Numbered from the stretch's first letter, positions 7,581 through 14,886 are shown. The stretch is 27,455 nt of DNA from Streptococcus sp. (GCA_015264885.1 JABZYY010000008.1:1-27455); one strand, 5' to 3'. The notes: generated by a model from the letters alone, not told the origin. Translations and numbers: made by a program.

Positions 7581-8598
7581 AAGCCTTCCTCAATACCTTA
7601 TTAAAAGGATGTACTCTTTCTTCATCAGTCCCGAATTGATTCGTTTTAAAGAAATGCGCTAACTTCTCATGAGTTTCAATTTCAAAAATCGTTCCTCGCT
7701 TTTCTCCGTTTGTTAAATGATTACAATGCAACTGGCATTCCTTACCGCATAGCCCACAATACCGAGGGAGAAGGCGTTGTGAACAAATCGCGATAATGGT
7801 TTGCTCGAGCATTGTCTTACTGACGCCCAGTTCCAAGAGCCTTGCTACCACTCCATTACAGTCCTTGGCATGAACGGTTGCTAGAATTAAGTGCCCTGTT
7901 AAGGCTGCACGTATCGCCATCTTTGCCGTCATTTCGTCTCGGATTTCACCGATGAGTAAAATATCTGGGTGATGACGCAGGCAACTCTTAATGAGTAATT
8001 CGTACGTAATTCCAGCCTTCTCGTTAATCTCCGTCTGTAAAAACATCGGCTCATGATACTCCACTGGGTCTTCCATCGTAATCACTTGAAGTGTCTTTTC
8101 TTGCATACGGCCCCTGAGCAAAGCATACATCGTACTCGTCTTCCCAGAACTGACCGGTCCGGAAAATAAAATCAATCCGCTCTTATAGCGTAAGAATTGT
8201 TGTAAGAGCGCCCAGTCCTTTGGAAAATAAGTCATCGAACGAATCGACGCCTTTTCTTTTTTAGACCGATGCAAGAGCCGGATGACCATGGATTCCTTCT
8301 GCTTAAAATTCGTAATCACTGATAATCTCAGTTCAATCATCTGGTCCTTTGAAATCTCAAAAGTTAAGGAACCACTCTGCGGTCTTCGTCTCTCTCCAAC
8401 ATCCATTCCTGCTTGATACTTTAAGTACGAAATAAATTGCAAAGCCACTTCGTCTGAAATTCTTCTCAACTCTTTTAACCCGTTGACATCTCTTAAATAA
8501 AATACATACTCCTCTCCAACCGGTAATAAATGAATATCATCTAATTGGTGCTTAATGGCTTGTGTGAACACTTCCGTTGCTAATTCATTCATTTCCAT
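7528..8598 (-). CDS. comGA: Competence pilus assembly ATPase ComGA (GspE/PilB family)
   Basis: First gene of the comG operon, 356 aa, a cytoplasmic secretion ATPase that powers pseudopilus extension for DNA uptake. Walker A is GPVSSGKTS (147-155), the Asp box is ITMEDPVEY (173-181), Walker B is DILLIGEIRD (212-221) and the His box is TGHLILATVHA (234-244). A four-cysteine cluster C281-x2-C284-x3-C288-x3-C292 probably binds zinc, as in GspE/PilB relatives. The start ATG at 8598 has GGGGGA seven bases upstream; a second in-frame ATG lies six bases later. No vegetative promoter or streptococcal cin-box (TACGAATA) is evident upstream, only a T-rich tract, so competence-specific control is likely but not identified. 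Confidence 0.95.
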   Translation of the reverse strand: MEMNELATEVFTQAIKHQLDDIHLLPVGEEYVFYLRDVNGLKELRRISDEVALQFISYLKYQAGMDVGERRRPQSGSLTFEISKDQMIELRLSVITNFKQKESMVIRLLHRSKKEKASIRSMTYFPKDWALLQQFLRYKSGLILFSGPVSSGKTSTMYALLRGRMQEKTLQVITMEDPVEYHEPMFLQTEINEKAGITYELLIKSCLRHHPDILLIGEIRDEMTAKMAIRAALTGHLILATVHAKDCNGVVARLLELGVSKTMLEQTIIAICSQRLLPRYCGLCGKECQLHCNHLTNGEKRGTIFEIETHEKLAHFFKTNQFGTDEERVHPFNKVLRKAYALGYITDKTYETYQII

Positions 8599-8669
8599 CG
8601 TTCTTCCCCCACTCTTTGACTAGTCATTAAGAACTACGATAAAAAATAAAAAGGAGTCTTTTGGACAAC

Positions 8670-8701
8670 AAAAAAACGCTGAAGAAAATCTCTTCAACGT
8701 T
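8670..8701 (-). terminator. Rho-independent terminator after the vanZ-like gene
   Basis: Minus-strand stem ACGTTGAAGA/TCTTCAGCGT (10 bp, one G-U), 5-base loop, then TTTTTTG. It separates the VanZ-like gene from the comG operon, whose start is 71 bases further on. Confidence 0.85.
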
Positions 8702-8710
8702 TTAAGGTTA

Positions 8711-9193
8711 TTATCTAATTTTTTTCAAGGTTCCTAAACCTACACCTACTGCTGCACCAAAGGCATCCACGAAGACATCTTGAATCAGAGGTGTGCGTCC
8801 TGGAGTCACTCCTTGGTGGAATTCATCGGTCATCGCATATAGCACTGCGATAAAGAACGCCAAGAATTGTGGCCATCCTTTTTTACGGACGTGAACACTT
8901 AACCCTCTCGTCCATTGATATCCAATGAAGAAGTAAGCTAAGAAATGAGCGGCTTTACGAATAAAGAATTCAACAAACTGCGCATATCCTAAAGAAGGAA
9001 TACTGATGGTTTGTCCTGCATATTCAAATTTGATTTTAGATAATAATTCCGAAAAAGGTTGCATCGGCAGTCCTTTTTGAATCGTAGATACAAGTGACTG
9101 ATCCTTGTAAGGCATACTTGAACTAATAAAAATTAAAACCATGACTGCAATCGCCAGTGTAATCGCAATGGTTGCTTTTGTTTTCTTGGACAT
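8711..9193 (-). CDS. VanZ-like family membrane protein
   Basis: A 160-aa membrane protein of the VanZ-like family. Helices lie at about 7-25, 79-97, 108-121 and 138-155. The conserved motifs are RKAAHFLAYFFIG (79-91), TDEFHQ (122-127) and RTPLIQDVFVDAFGA (133-147). VanZ itself gives low-level teicoplanin resistance and homologs affect lipoglycopeptide sensitivity, but the biochemical role of chromosomal paralogs is unclear; no resistance phenotype is claimed here. It is monocistronic: its own promoter lies upstream, a terminator directly downstream, and the next gene is divergent. The start has GGAGAGG nine bases upstream. Confidence 0.9.
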   Translation of the reverse strand: MSKKTKATIAITLAIAVMVLIFISSSMPYKDQSLVSTIQKGLPMQPFSELLSKIKFEYAGQTISIPSLGYAQFVEFFIRKAAHFLAYFFIGYQWTRGLSVHVRKKGWPQFLAFFIAVLYAMTDEFHQGVTPGRTPLIQDVFVDAFGAAVGVGLGTLKKIR

Positions 9194-9222
9194 GAAACCT
9201 CTCCTTCCTAATGACTTTCTTT

Positions 9223-9251
9223 ATTATGGTCAACTCTACAAGTTTAGTCAA
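9223..9251 (-). promoter_or_regulatory. Promoter of the vanZ-like gene
   Basis: Minus strand TTGACT-N17-CATAAT, a near-consensus vegetative promoter, with the -10 30 bases before the start codon. It is back to back with the promoter at 9301-9329. Confidence 0.8.
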
Positions 9252-9300
9252 GCGTATTTCCTATTTCTTAAATTCCATAAAAATTAGATAAAAATGTATA

Positions 9301-9329
9301 TTGACGCATCTTTATGAAAGCGTTACAAT
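9301..9329 (+). promoter_or_regulatory. Strong promoter of the M32-like gene
   Basis: TTGACG (9301-9306), exactly 17 bases, then TACAAT (9324-9329): a near-consensus sigma-A promoter. It rules out the TTG at 9301 as a start codon and places transcription start near 9336, about 30 bases before the ATG. Confidence 0.85.
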
Positions 9330-9366
9330 TAATGTAACAAATACATTATTGGGAGAGTGTATTATA

Positions 9367-10827
9367 ATGGAACGCTATACTCAAGATTTAAGCTTATTGG
9401 TAAAACAGATTCAGCTGCTTGAGGAACAACAGCAGCAACAGAATTACTACAACAATCTCTTCTGCCAGGATCCAAATCCGTATAACAAGTCGTTTGAAGA
9501 GATTATCGAGTACTTACTCGGCACAACCGAGTCTACTTTCTTAATGCACCACTTTGAAGATTTTCCACAAGCCCTATCTTATGACCAGCAGAAAGAATTC
9601 CAGAAGCTGCGACACTATTATTTGCGTCATCAAAACGCTCTGCACTGTTTCAACAAACCTTTTTCCAAAGAATGCCACACGCTCACTTCTCTATGGATTA
9701 AAGGCATGCGCGGTGATAGCATCATCGACCTCTTTCCTCATCTCGATAGCCTACGAGATTATTTCCACTTACATTACCAGAAACTTCTAGGCCAACCTAC
9801 CGTCTCCTACAAAGACGTTTTATCTTTCAAATTCGGCCCACAAATTACAGAGTTCTACTACACGCTCATTAAAGAGAGCAAAGATTCTTTCTTGCGCCTT
9901 TACAACGATTACTTAGAATCGTTCCCGCAAACCTATATTCCTGTGCACTATTTACATTTATCAAAAGAAGAGACGCTACTTGTTTTAGAGGAGCTAATTA
10001 CTCTTGCGTCTTCCGTTTTGCCAAAACAAGACTTCTACATCAACTTTGGCCCAAATCCATTTCCTAGTCATTTCCATAATGAACATACAACTTACTTAAA
10101 CTTGGGTGTATTCACTGATTTTATGACTGCGCTGCATCAATGCTTAAAGCAACTTGGCAAAGTCTTTCTTCAGGAATACACCCATTCGTTTGTGATTATG
10201 CAAAAATCCGATTTCGAACAGCTTCATTTACATCATTCTATTTTAGAATTTTGTACACTGCTACCGATTTTATCCCAAACCATTTCCAAAGCCATTATTA
10301 AAACCATTTATCCGGATAAACTAACTGAAGAGAAGTTTGTAAATCAAATCCAAGAAGAATTGCTATATCACTATTTTAGAACGAATAAGTTAAACACCAG
10401 CATCGAGAGCCATCAGCCTTTGCAAGAAATTCTCAAATGCTACATCGAAATGGAAATTGAGGAAGACTGGTTCAATGATGACTTCCCTTCCATTGAACTC
10501 TCGCACGAGTGGAATGTTCGCTCTAACGAGTGCTTGCATAAAGTTCCTTCGACGCATATGGATGGGCTACTTCGTCATATTCACTGGACTAAAGGTGAAC
10601 TCGGAAATGCCTTTGGAAAATTAGTAGGGCTCTTCTCCATCTTCTGCAGTGGTCTGCCAAAAGAACCATATGATCATCCATTCTCCGAATTTCTCGAGCA
10701 CTTCTCTTCTGACCAGCTACGCAGATGGCATCCAACTTATGAACTAATTGAACACTTGCGGATGAATCCTGAATCGACGAAATGCTGCTGGGTGTTCTTT
10801 AAACAGAAGCTGAATGAATTTAAATAA
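9367..10827 (+). CDS. Degenerate carboxypeptidase Taq (M32) homolog lacking the HEXXH zinc site
   Basis: A 486-aa protein starting at ATG 9367 (GGGAGA about 11 bases upstream). By eye it follows the M32 carboxypeptidase layout along its length. Around 151-190 there is a segment of the YEPG/TTEKLD type (DVLSFKFGPQITEFYYTL). NPFPSHFHNEHTTYLN (230-245) matches the family's PHPFT..PxDVRITTRY segment. DFMTALHQCLKQLG (251-264) sits where the family has S-T-x-HExGHALYE. A C-terminal MDGLLRHIHW (398-407) matches the family's G-x-LQDIHW, with the ELPEAWN-like segment before it. Length also fits (about 500 aa). The catalytic HEXXH reads HQCLK (257-261), so both the Glu and the second His are lost, and the second conserved HES-x2-WEN motif is not recognisable. 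It is therefore probably not a zinc peptidase. Gln-rich start (LLEEQQQQQ) and many His/Cys residues are odd. Homology is from memory of the family, not a search. Confidence 0.6.
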   Translation: MERYTQDLSLLVKQIQLLEEQQQQQNYYNNLFCQDPNPYNKSFEEIIEYLLGTTESTFLMHHFEDFPQALSYDQQKEFQKLRHYYLRHQNALHCFNKPFSKECHTLTSLWIKGMRGDSIIDLFPHLDSLRDYFHLHYQKLLGQPTVSYKDVLSFKFGPQITEFYYTLIKESKDSFLRLYNDYLESFPQTYIPVHYLHLSKEETLLVLEELITLASSVLPKQDFYINFGPNPFPSHFHNEHTTYLNLGVFTDFMTALHQCLKQLGKVFLQEYTHSFVIMQKSDFEQLHLHHSILEFCTLLPILSQTISKAIIKTIYPDKLTEEKFVNQIQEELLYHYFRTNKLNTSIESHQPLQEILKCYIEMEIEEDWFNDDFPSIELSHEWNVRSNECLHKVPSTHMDGLLRHIHWTKGELGNAFGKLVGLFSIFCSGLPKEPYDHPFSEFLEHFSSDQLRRWHPTYELIEHLRMNPESTKCCWVFFKQKLNEFK

Positions 10828-10830
10828 GTC

Positions 10831-10860
10831 AAAATTATCATATATGATAATTTTTTCTTT
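10831..10860 (+). terminator. Terminator of the M32-like gene (perfect 24-bp palindrome plus T-run)
   Basis: The bases 10831-10854 are a perfect palindrome with half-site AAAATTATCATA, followed by TTCTTT. It begins three bases after the stop codon. The stem is AT-rich, so termination may be moderate, which may explain the further hairpins downstream. Confidence 0.65.
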
Positions 10861-10865
10861 TATGA

Positions 10866-10903
10866 GCATTACCAAATATGGTAATTACCATATTTGGTAA
10901 TGC
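10866..10903. repeat. Perfect 38-bp palindrome with nested ATTACC/GGTAAT half-sites
   Basis: The half-site GCATTACCAAATATGGTAA is followed at once by its exact reverse complement, with no spacer. Each half is itself a hairpin (ATTACC-AAATAT-GGTAAT), so the element can form one long cruciform or two small hairpins sharing the centre GGTAATTACC. It sits between two convergent genes, flanked by terminators on both sides, and has no T-run of its own. Function is unknown. Confidence 0.9.
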
Positions 10904-10910
10904 CAACCTA

Positions 10911-10950
10911 AAAAAAGATCCCATCAACAAATTTTTGCTGATGGGGTCTT
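10911..10950 (-). terminator. Terminator of the osmC-GNAT operon, possibly bidirectional
   Basis: A 12-bp stem (GACCCCATCAGC with GTTGATGGGATC on the minus strand, two G-U pairs), an 8-base loop, and seven T residues on the minus strand (10910-10916 as A-run on plus). On the plus strand the hairpin is followed by the weaker T-run TTCATTTT. Confidence 0.88.
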
Positions 10951-10954
10951 CATT

Positions 10955-11515
10955 TTATAATGCTGTAAATTGATCTGGACGTTTTGTAGGAATCGTTGTA
11001 GCTCCGTGTTTTTGAAGCCATACAATATCGTACCAACGGTTGAATTTGCAGCCACATTTTTTGAAGTGTCCGCATTCTTCAAAACCTAAATATTTATGGT
11101 AGTTTACACTATTCATTGTTAAGTACTCATCTTCCACTTCTGGAACGGCTACACAAGCATAAATGTTTTGGTACCCTAACTCTAGTAATTTTTCTTCTAA
11201 AGCGGCATATAACAGTTTACCATAGCCTTTTCTTTGATGATTCAAGCTAATATAAATACTAACTTCGCAAGACCAATCAAAGGCGGCACGTGCTGAGAAT
11301 CGTCCAGCATACGCATATCCGACGACTTCTCCGTCCTCTTCTAACACCAGATACGGAAAGTTCTCTAATGTTTTCTGGATACGTCCTTCAAACTCTTCCA
11401 CGCTAGGTACCACTTCTTCAAAGGTGATGGCAGTCGTTTCTACATAAGGGGCATAGATGGCTTGAATAGCTGTTGCATCTTCCACTGTTGCTACTCTTAA
11501 CAATACATTACTCAT
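10955..11515 (-). CDS. GNAT family N-acetyltransferase (phosphinothricin acetyltransferase-like)
   Basis: A 186-aa acetyltransferase that resembles the Pat/Bar-type GNAT group: LRVATVEDATAIQAIYAPYV near the start, the strand WSCEVSIYI (81-89), the acetyl-CoA pyrophosphate loop QRKGYG (94-99), and the late segment NSVNYHKYLGFEECGHFKKCG with YDIVWLQK. Such enzymes acetylate small amines or amino-acid-like compounds; the substrate cannot be read from sequence. Its ATG overlaps the end of the osmC-like gene by 8 bp (ATGAGTAA) and has no strong ribosome site, so it is translationally coupled. An operon terminator follows directly. Three Cys near the C-terminus (about 144-158) are a minor oddity. 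Confidence 0.9.
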   Translation of the reverse strand: MSNVLLRVATVEDATAIQAIYAPYVETTAITFEEVVPSVEEFEGRIQKTLENFPYLVLEEDGEVVGYAYAGRFSARAAFDWSCEVSIYISLNHQRKGYGKLLYAALEEKLLELGYQNIYACVAVPEVEDEYLTMNSVNYHKYLGFEECGHFKKCGCKFNRWYDIVWLQKHGATTIPTKRPDQFTAL

Positions 11516-11936
11516 TGGCTGTTGAAAGTTCCACGGGAGGAACTGTAACTCCTTTTAATAATTTATGAACGGGACATTGACGTTCTGCTGCTTCCAGAAT
11601 TTCGCGGGCTAATGCTTCACTTCTTCCTGGCATCGCTACAAAAACGGATGGATGGAATAGGTAGCCTTCTCCCTCTGAATCCAATGTCAAATCAATCTTC
11701 ACTTCTACCTTGCTCTTATGCTCTAATTTCATGCGTTTTTCTACAAATTCAATCGACGCATTTAAACAAGTGGCATAGGCTAAGGCAAATAATTGTTCTG
11801 GGTTCGTCCCAGCTTCTGCACTTCTTGGCGATGAAATTTGTGTGCTAAAGTCTTTGTCTCCATTTCCTTTAGTGTACGCTACACCTGTTAGCCCGTCTTC
11901 GTTAACGGCCGTTGTTGTATATAAAATTTTCTCCAT
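11508..11936 (-). CDS. OsmC/Ohr family peroxide-reducing protein
   Basis: 142 aa with the OsmC/Ohr fold signature: TNPEQLFALAYATCLNAS (44-61), which carries the peroxidatic Cys57, and RQCPVHKLL (119-127) with the resolving Cys121. The pair reduces organic hydroperoxides through an intramolecular disulfide in Ohr proteins. Glu47 in NPEQ is kept. The N-terminal Arg that Ohr enzymes use to activate the Cys (in the GGRDG stretch) is not visible; the region reads VNEDGLTGVAY. This could place it in a related OsmC subgroup rather than true Ohr. It is first in a two-gene operon with the GNAT gene and has its own extended -10 promoter. Confidence 0.88.
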   Translation of the reverse strand: MEKILYTTTAVNEDGLTGVAYTKGNGDKDFSTQISSPRSAEAGTNPEQLFALAYATCLNASIEFVEKRMKLEHKSKVEVKIDLTLDSEGEGYLFHPSVFVAMPGRSEALAREILEAAERQCPVHKLLKGVTVPPVELSTANE

Positions 11937-11965
11937 GCTCTCACCTCATGCAAGTTTCTTCTTGT

Positions 11966-11974
11966 AGAATAGCA
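11966..11974 (-). promoter_or_regulatory. Extended -10 promoter of the osmC-GNAT operon
   Basis: Minus strand TGCTATTCT (TGn plus TATTCT), 30 bases before the osmC start and immediately downstream of the ATPase terminator. The ribosome site is GAGGTGAGAGC. No OhrR-type inverted repeat is obvious. Confidence 0.5.
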
Positions 11975-11980
11975 CATTCC

Positions 11981-12019
11981 TAAAAATAAAAGCTATCCTA
12001 ACAAACTGTTAAGATAGCT
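11981..12019 (-). terminator. Rho-independent terminator of the mgtA-like gene
   Basis: A 12-bp stem (AGCTATCTTAAC/GTTAGGATAGCT, with one G-U pair), a 5-base loop and the T-rich tail TTTATTTTT on the minus strand, shortly after the ATPase stop codon. Confidence 0.88.
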
Positions 12020-12028
12020 CTTTTTGCA

Positions 12029-14686
12029 TTATAACCATTCATTATATTTTTTTATATACGCTTTTTTAACTATCGTTACTAAGAACATATATCCTGCGAT
12101 AATAAGAATTAATGCGAGGAAGTATAGTCCATTTAGCGGTGCTAGTTTTAATGGTCCTGCTAGTGGTGTGTAAGGAAGAACCGTTACAACAAATAAAGCG
12201 AATAAAGATGTCACTAGCAATGAGAATGCTGGTTTTGATTGTACGAATGGTAATTTTGGTGAACGTAACATATAAATCACCATTGTTTGAGACCACATAG
12301 ATTCAATGAACCAACCTGTTTGGAAGACCATCAAGAAGAATGCTGGATTCGAAGACGTCGCATAACTGCTTCCAGTAATCATTGGTGCAATTCCAAAGAA
12401 CATAATCGCAAATGTGATAATGTCAAAGATGGAACTCGTTGGTCCAAACCAAGCCATGAATCGTGTGATGGAACTAGCTGTCCATGCGCGTGGTTGTTTT
12501 AAGAAATCTGCGTCAACATTATCAAACGGTAATGCCACACAGCTTAAATCATAGATTAAGTTCAATACGATTAAGTGCACTGGAGCCATTGGTAGGAATG
12601 GTAGGAAAATACTTGCGAACAATACAGAGAAGATATTCCCGAAGTTTGATGAAACAGTCATCTTAATGTATTTTGTCATATTCGCATAGACTTTACGCCC
12701 TTCAATCAATCCTTTTTCAAGAACAAGTAAGTCCTTATCTAAAAGAACAACATCTGCGACTTCTTTGGCAATATCCACGGCACTGTCCACAGAAATTCCA
12801 ACGTCGGCTACTTTTAGGGATGGCGCATCATTGATACCGTCGCCCATGTAACCAATCTTGTGTCCTTTTGCTTTTAGTAAATGAATAATGCGTGCCTTTT
12901 GTTCTGGAGATAGTTTTGCAAAAATGGTTGTTTCTTCAGCTACTGCTGCTAATTCTTCATCGCTCATATCTTCAATTTCTGTACCAAGTAAAACTTTATC
13001 TACTGGTAGCCCTACTTTTTCACAGACCGTTAGCGTTACTTTTTCATTGTCACCAGTAAGAATCTTCGTCGTTACCCCATGTTCTTTCAACGCTTGAATC
13101 GCTGGAGCTGCAGAAGGTTTTGGTGGGTCAAGGAAGGCTAAATAACCCATTAGAATCATATTCGATTCATCTTCAACCGTGAAGGCATGGTGAGTATCTT
13201 GATATTTCTTTTGGCTCACGCCAAGAACGCGAAGCCCTTGTTCATTTAAGCCACTCACTGCTTCTAGGATTGATTCGCGAATTTCATCCGTAATTGGGTG
13301 AACCACATCTCCGTCTTTTACATGAGTAGAGATGCTAAGCATTTCTTCGAGTGCTCCTTTTGTTACGAGCACTGCTTCATCGTCTTCTTGCACAATAACG
13401 CTCATACGACGACGTTCGAAGTCAAATGGCAACTCATCAATCTTTTGGTAGCGTGTTGCTAAATTTTGTAAATCTTCGTGTTCGTCGGCTTCTTTTTCCG
13501 TACGTGTAATGATAGCACGGTCTAATAAGTTTTTAAGTCCTGTTTGGAAGTAGCTGTTTAAATACGCAATTTTTAATACGCCCATATCCAAATTCGCATG
13601 GATATCTAACGGATATTCAAGAATAATTTCATCTTGCGTGAGCGTACCTGTTTTATCAGTACATAAAATGTCGATAGCCCCTAAATCTTGAATCGCATTT
13701 AGTTTTTTAATAATAACTTTTTCTTTGGCCATGATAACAGCCCCTTTTGCAAGGCTGGCTGTAATAATCATTGGCAACATTTCTGGAGTTAATCCCACGG
13801 CAACACTTAATGCAAATACCCCTGCTTCTAACCAGTCACCGTCTGTTAATCCATTAATCAAGAATACAACTGGAACTAAGACAAGCATTAAACGAATCAA
13901 AAGCCATGAGATTTTATTCATTTCTTTCTCAAAACTCGTTTGTTCTTCAAAAGTATTGAGTGTTTTTTCGATACGACCAATCATCGTATCATTCCCTGTG
14001 ACTAAAATAACTGCTAAAGCACTACCACTGACAACGTTTGAGCCCATAAATACAAAGCGTTCGCTCTCAAGTGCTTGTTTTTTCTTTTCATCTTCATCTG
14101 GAACCCAGATTGATTTTTTCTCAACAGATTCACTTTCACCAGTCAAACTGGATTGTTGAATAAAGAAGTCACGTGTTTCTAATAATAATGCGTCTGCTGG
14201 TAACATATCTCCAGCACTTAATTTAATAATATCTCCAACTACTAAATCTTCAATCGGAACTTCCATCTGTTCGCCGTCTCGAATAACCGTTGCTGTATTG
14301 ACGATTAGACTAGATAAGTTACTAGCCGCCTTGTCACTCTTCATTTCCTGAACAAATCGAATCGTTCCTGATACAGCTACGAGTACCACGATAATGATAG
14401 AAGTAGTAGGGTCGGCTTCACCAGGTTTTGCAAGAATCACATTCGTGAATAATGAGATTACCGCAATCACTAATAGAATTACCGTAAATGGATTGATAAT
14501 AGACTCATAAATCTTTTTCCAAATTGGATCTTCTTTAGCCTTTGTAATTTTGTTTTCTCCATATGTTTCACGGAGTGTTTCTACTTGTTCTTCATTTAAT
14601 CCTTTTACAGATGTGCCTAACGCTTCTAGAACATCTGCCATTGGATTCATCAATGCTAAGTCGATTCTTTCTTTTGCTGTTTTCAT
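12029..14686 (-). CDS. mgtA: MgtA/MgtB-type magnesium-transporting P-type ATPase
   Basis: An 885-aa P3B-type ATPase expected to import Mg2+ across the cytoplasmic membrane. Motifs (numbered from the chosen Met): TGES at 182-185, the M4 motif VGLTPEMLPM around 297-306, the phosphorylated Asp344 in CTDKTGTLT, TGDN and GDGINDAPSL in the P domain, and the MgtA-specific M5-M6 region SNFGNIFSVLFASIFLPFLPMAP with LPFDNVD. Ten membrane helices fit. The frame is open upstream to a GTG at 14794, but that GTG is part of the ribosome site of a leader ORF; the ATG at 14686 has GAGGTG six bases before it and begins MKTAKERIDLALMNP. Expression appears to be gated by the upstream M-box-like RNA and the leader peptide, both of which support Mg2+ as the substrate. 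Confidence 0.93.
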   Translation of the reverse strand: MKTAKERIDLALMNPMADVLEALGTSVKGLNEEQVETLRETYGENKITKAKEDPIWKKIYESIINPFTVILLVIAVISLFTNVILAKPGEADPTTSIIIVVLVAVSGTIRFVQEMKSDKAASNLSSLIVNTATVIRDGEQMEVPIEDLVVGDIIKLSAGDMLPADALLLETRDFFIQQSSLTGESESVEKKSIWVPDEDEKKKQALESERFVFMGSNVVSGSALAVILVTGNDTMIGRIEKTLNTFEEQTSFEKEMNKISWLLIRLMLVLVPVVFLINGLTDGDWLEAGVFALSVAVGLTPEMLPMIITASLAKGAVIMAKEKVIIKKLNAIQDLGAIDILCTDKTGTLTQDEIILEYPLDIHANLDMGVLKIAYLNSYFQTGLKNLLDRAIITRTEKEADEHEDLQNLATRYQKIDELPFDFERRRMSVIVQEDDEAVLVTKGALEEMLSISTHVKDGDVVHPITDEIRESILEAVSGLNEQGLRVLGVSQKKYQDTHHAFTVEDESNMILMGYLAFLDPPKPSAAPAIQALKEHGVTTKILTGDNEKVTLTVCEKVGLPVDKVLLGTEIEDMSDEELAAVAEETTIFAKLSPEQKARIIHLLKAKGHKIGYMGDGINDAPSLKVADVGISVDSAVDIAKEVADVVLLDKDLLVLEKGLIEGRKVYANMTKYIKMTVSSNFGNIFSVLFASIFLPFLPMAPVHLIVLNLIYDLSCVALPFDNVDADFLKQPRAWTASSITRFMAWFGPTSSIFDIITFAIMFFGIAPMITGSSYATSSNPAFFLMVFQTGWFIESMWSQTMVIYMLRSPKLPFVQSKPAFSLLVTSLFALFVVTVLPYTPLAGPLKLAPLNGLYFLALILIIAGYMFLVTIVKKAYIKKYNEWL

Positions 14687-14702
14687 AGTCTTCACCTCGT
14701 TT

Positions 14703-14786
14703 TTAATATAGGCGAAGCTCCGGGTGATCATCACACTCTTCCCTTCGCTCATTGATTTGTTTCGTTTGACTGTCTGGTCCAGGCAT
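14703..14786 (-). CDS. 27-codon acidic/proline-containing leader peptide upstream of mgtA
   Basis: A short ORF in a different frame from the ATPase. It begins MPGPDSQTKQ, has the acidic block REECDD and ends HPELRLY with TAA. Its ribosome site AAGAGGTGATC is close to the full complement of the 16S 3' end and sits at ideal distance, so it should be translated strongly. Its stop codon is 16 bases before the ATPase ATG and 6 bases before its ribosome site. It follows the riboswitch terminator. In enterobacteria the mgtA leader peptide MgtL, also proline- and acid-containing, controls expression through ribosome behaviour at low Mg2+; a similar role here is inference. It may instead be a coupling ORF or a small functional peptide. 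Confidence 0.65.
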   Translation of the reverse strand: MPGPDSQTKQINERREECDDHPELRLY

Positions 14787-14820
14787 ATGATCACCTCTTT
14801 CTACAAAATTTCTGGCAAAT

Positions 14821-14861
14821 GAAAAAGCACCTTGTCATAGCTTAAACGCGACAAGATGCTT
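14821..14861 (-). terminator. Riboswitch-controlled intrinsic terminator upstream of mgtA
   Basis: Minus strand: AAGCATCTTGTC pairs with GACAAGGTGCTT (12 bp, one G-U), loop of 13 bases, then TTTTTC. It lies between the M-box-like aptamer and the leader ORF. The loop plus the start of the 3' arm (14834-14848) is complementary to the 3' end of the aptamer (14887-14901) in 14 of 15 positions, giving an alternative antiterminator pairing. Confidence 0.85.
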
Positions 14862-14886
14862 ACCAAATAAACAATTCTCATTTTTT

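Noticed and set aside
8599..8669. Competence sigma (cin-box) site upstream of comGA
   Set aside because: No match to TACGAATA was found; TATCGTAG and a T-rich tract are present but too weak to call. A ComK-like AAAA-N5-TTTT reading is also imperfect.
9301..9366. Upstream start at TTG 9301 for the M32-like protein
   Set aside because: The TTG is the first three bases of a consensus -35 hexamer, and the -10 lies inside the would-be coding stretch, so transcription starts downstream of it.
12066..12666. Several open frames of 60-76 codons on both strands within the mgtA-like gene, and similar ones across the window
   Set aside because: They lie entirely inside well-supported genes, lack ribosome sites, and show no family features. 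They are shadow frames.
14687..14794. N-terminal extension of the magnesium ATPase to a GTG at 14794 (36 extra residues)
   Set aside because: The GTG lies inside the ribosome site of the leader ORF. The extra residues do not look like a P3B ATPase N-terminus, and the ATG at 14686 has its own GAGGTG at good distance.
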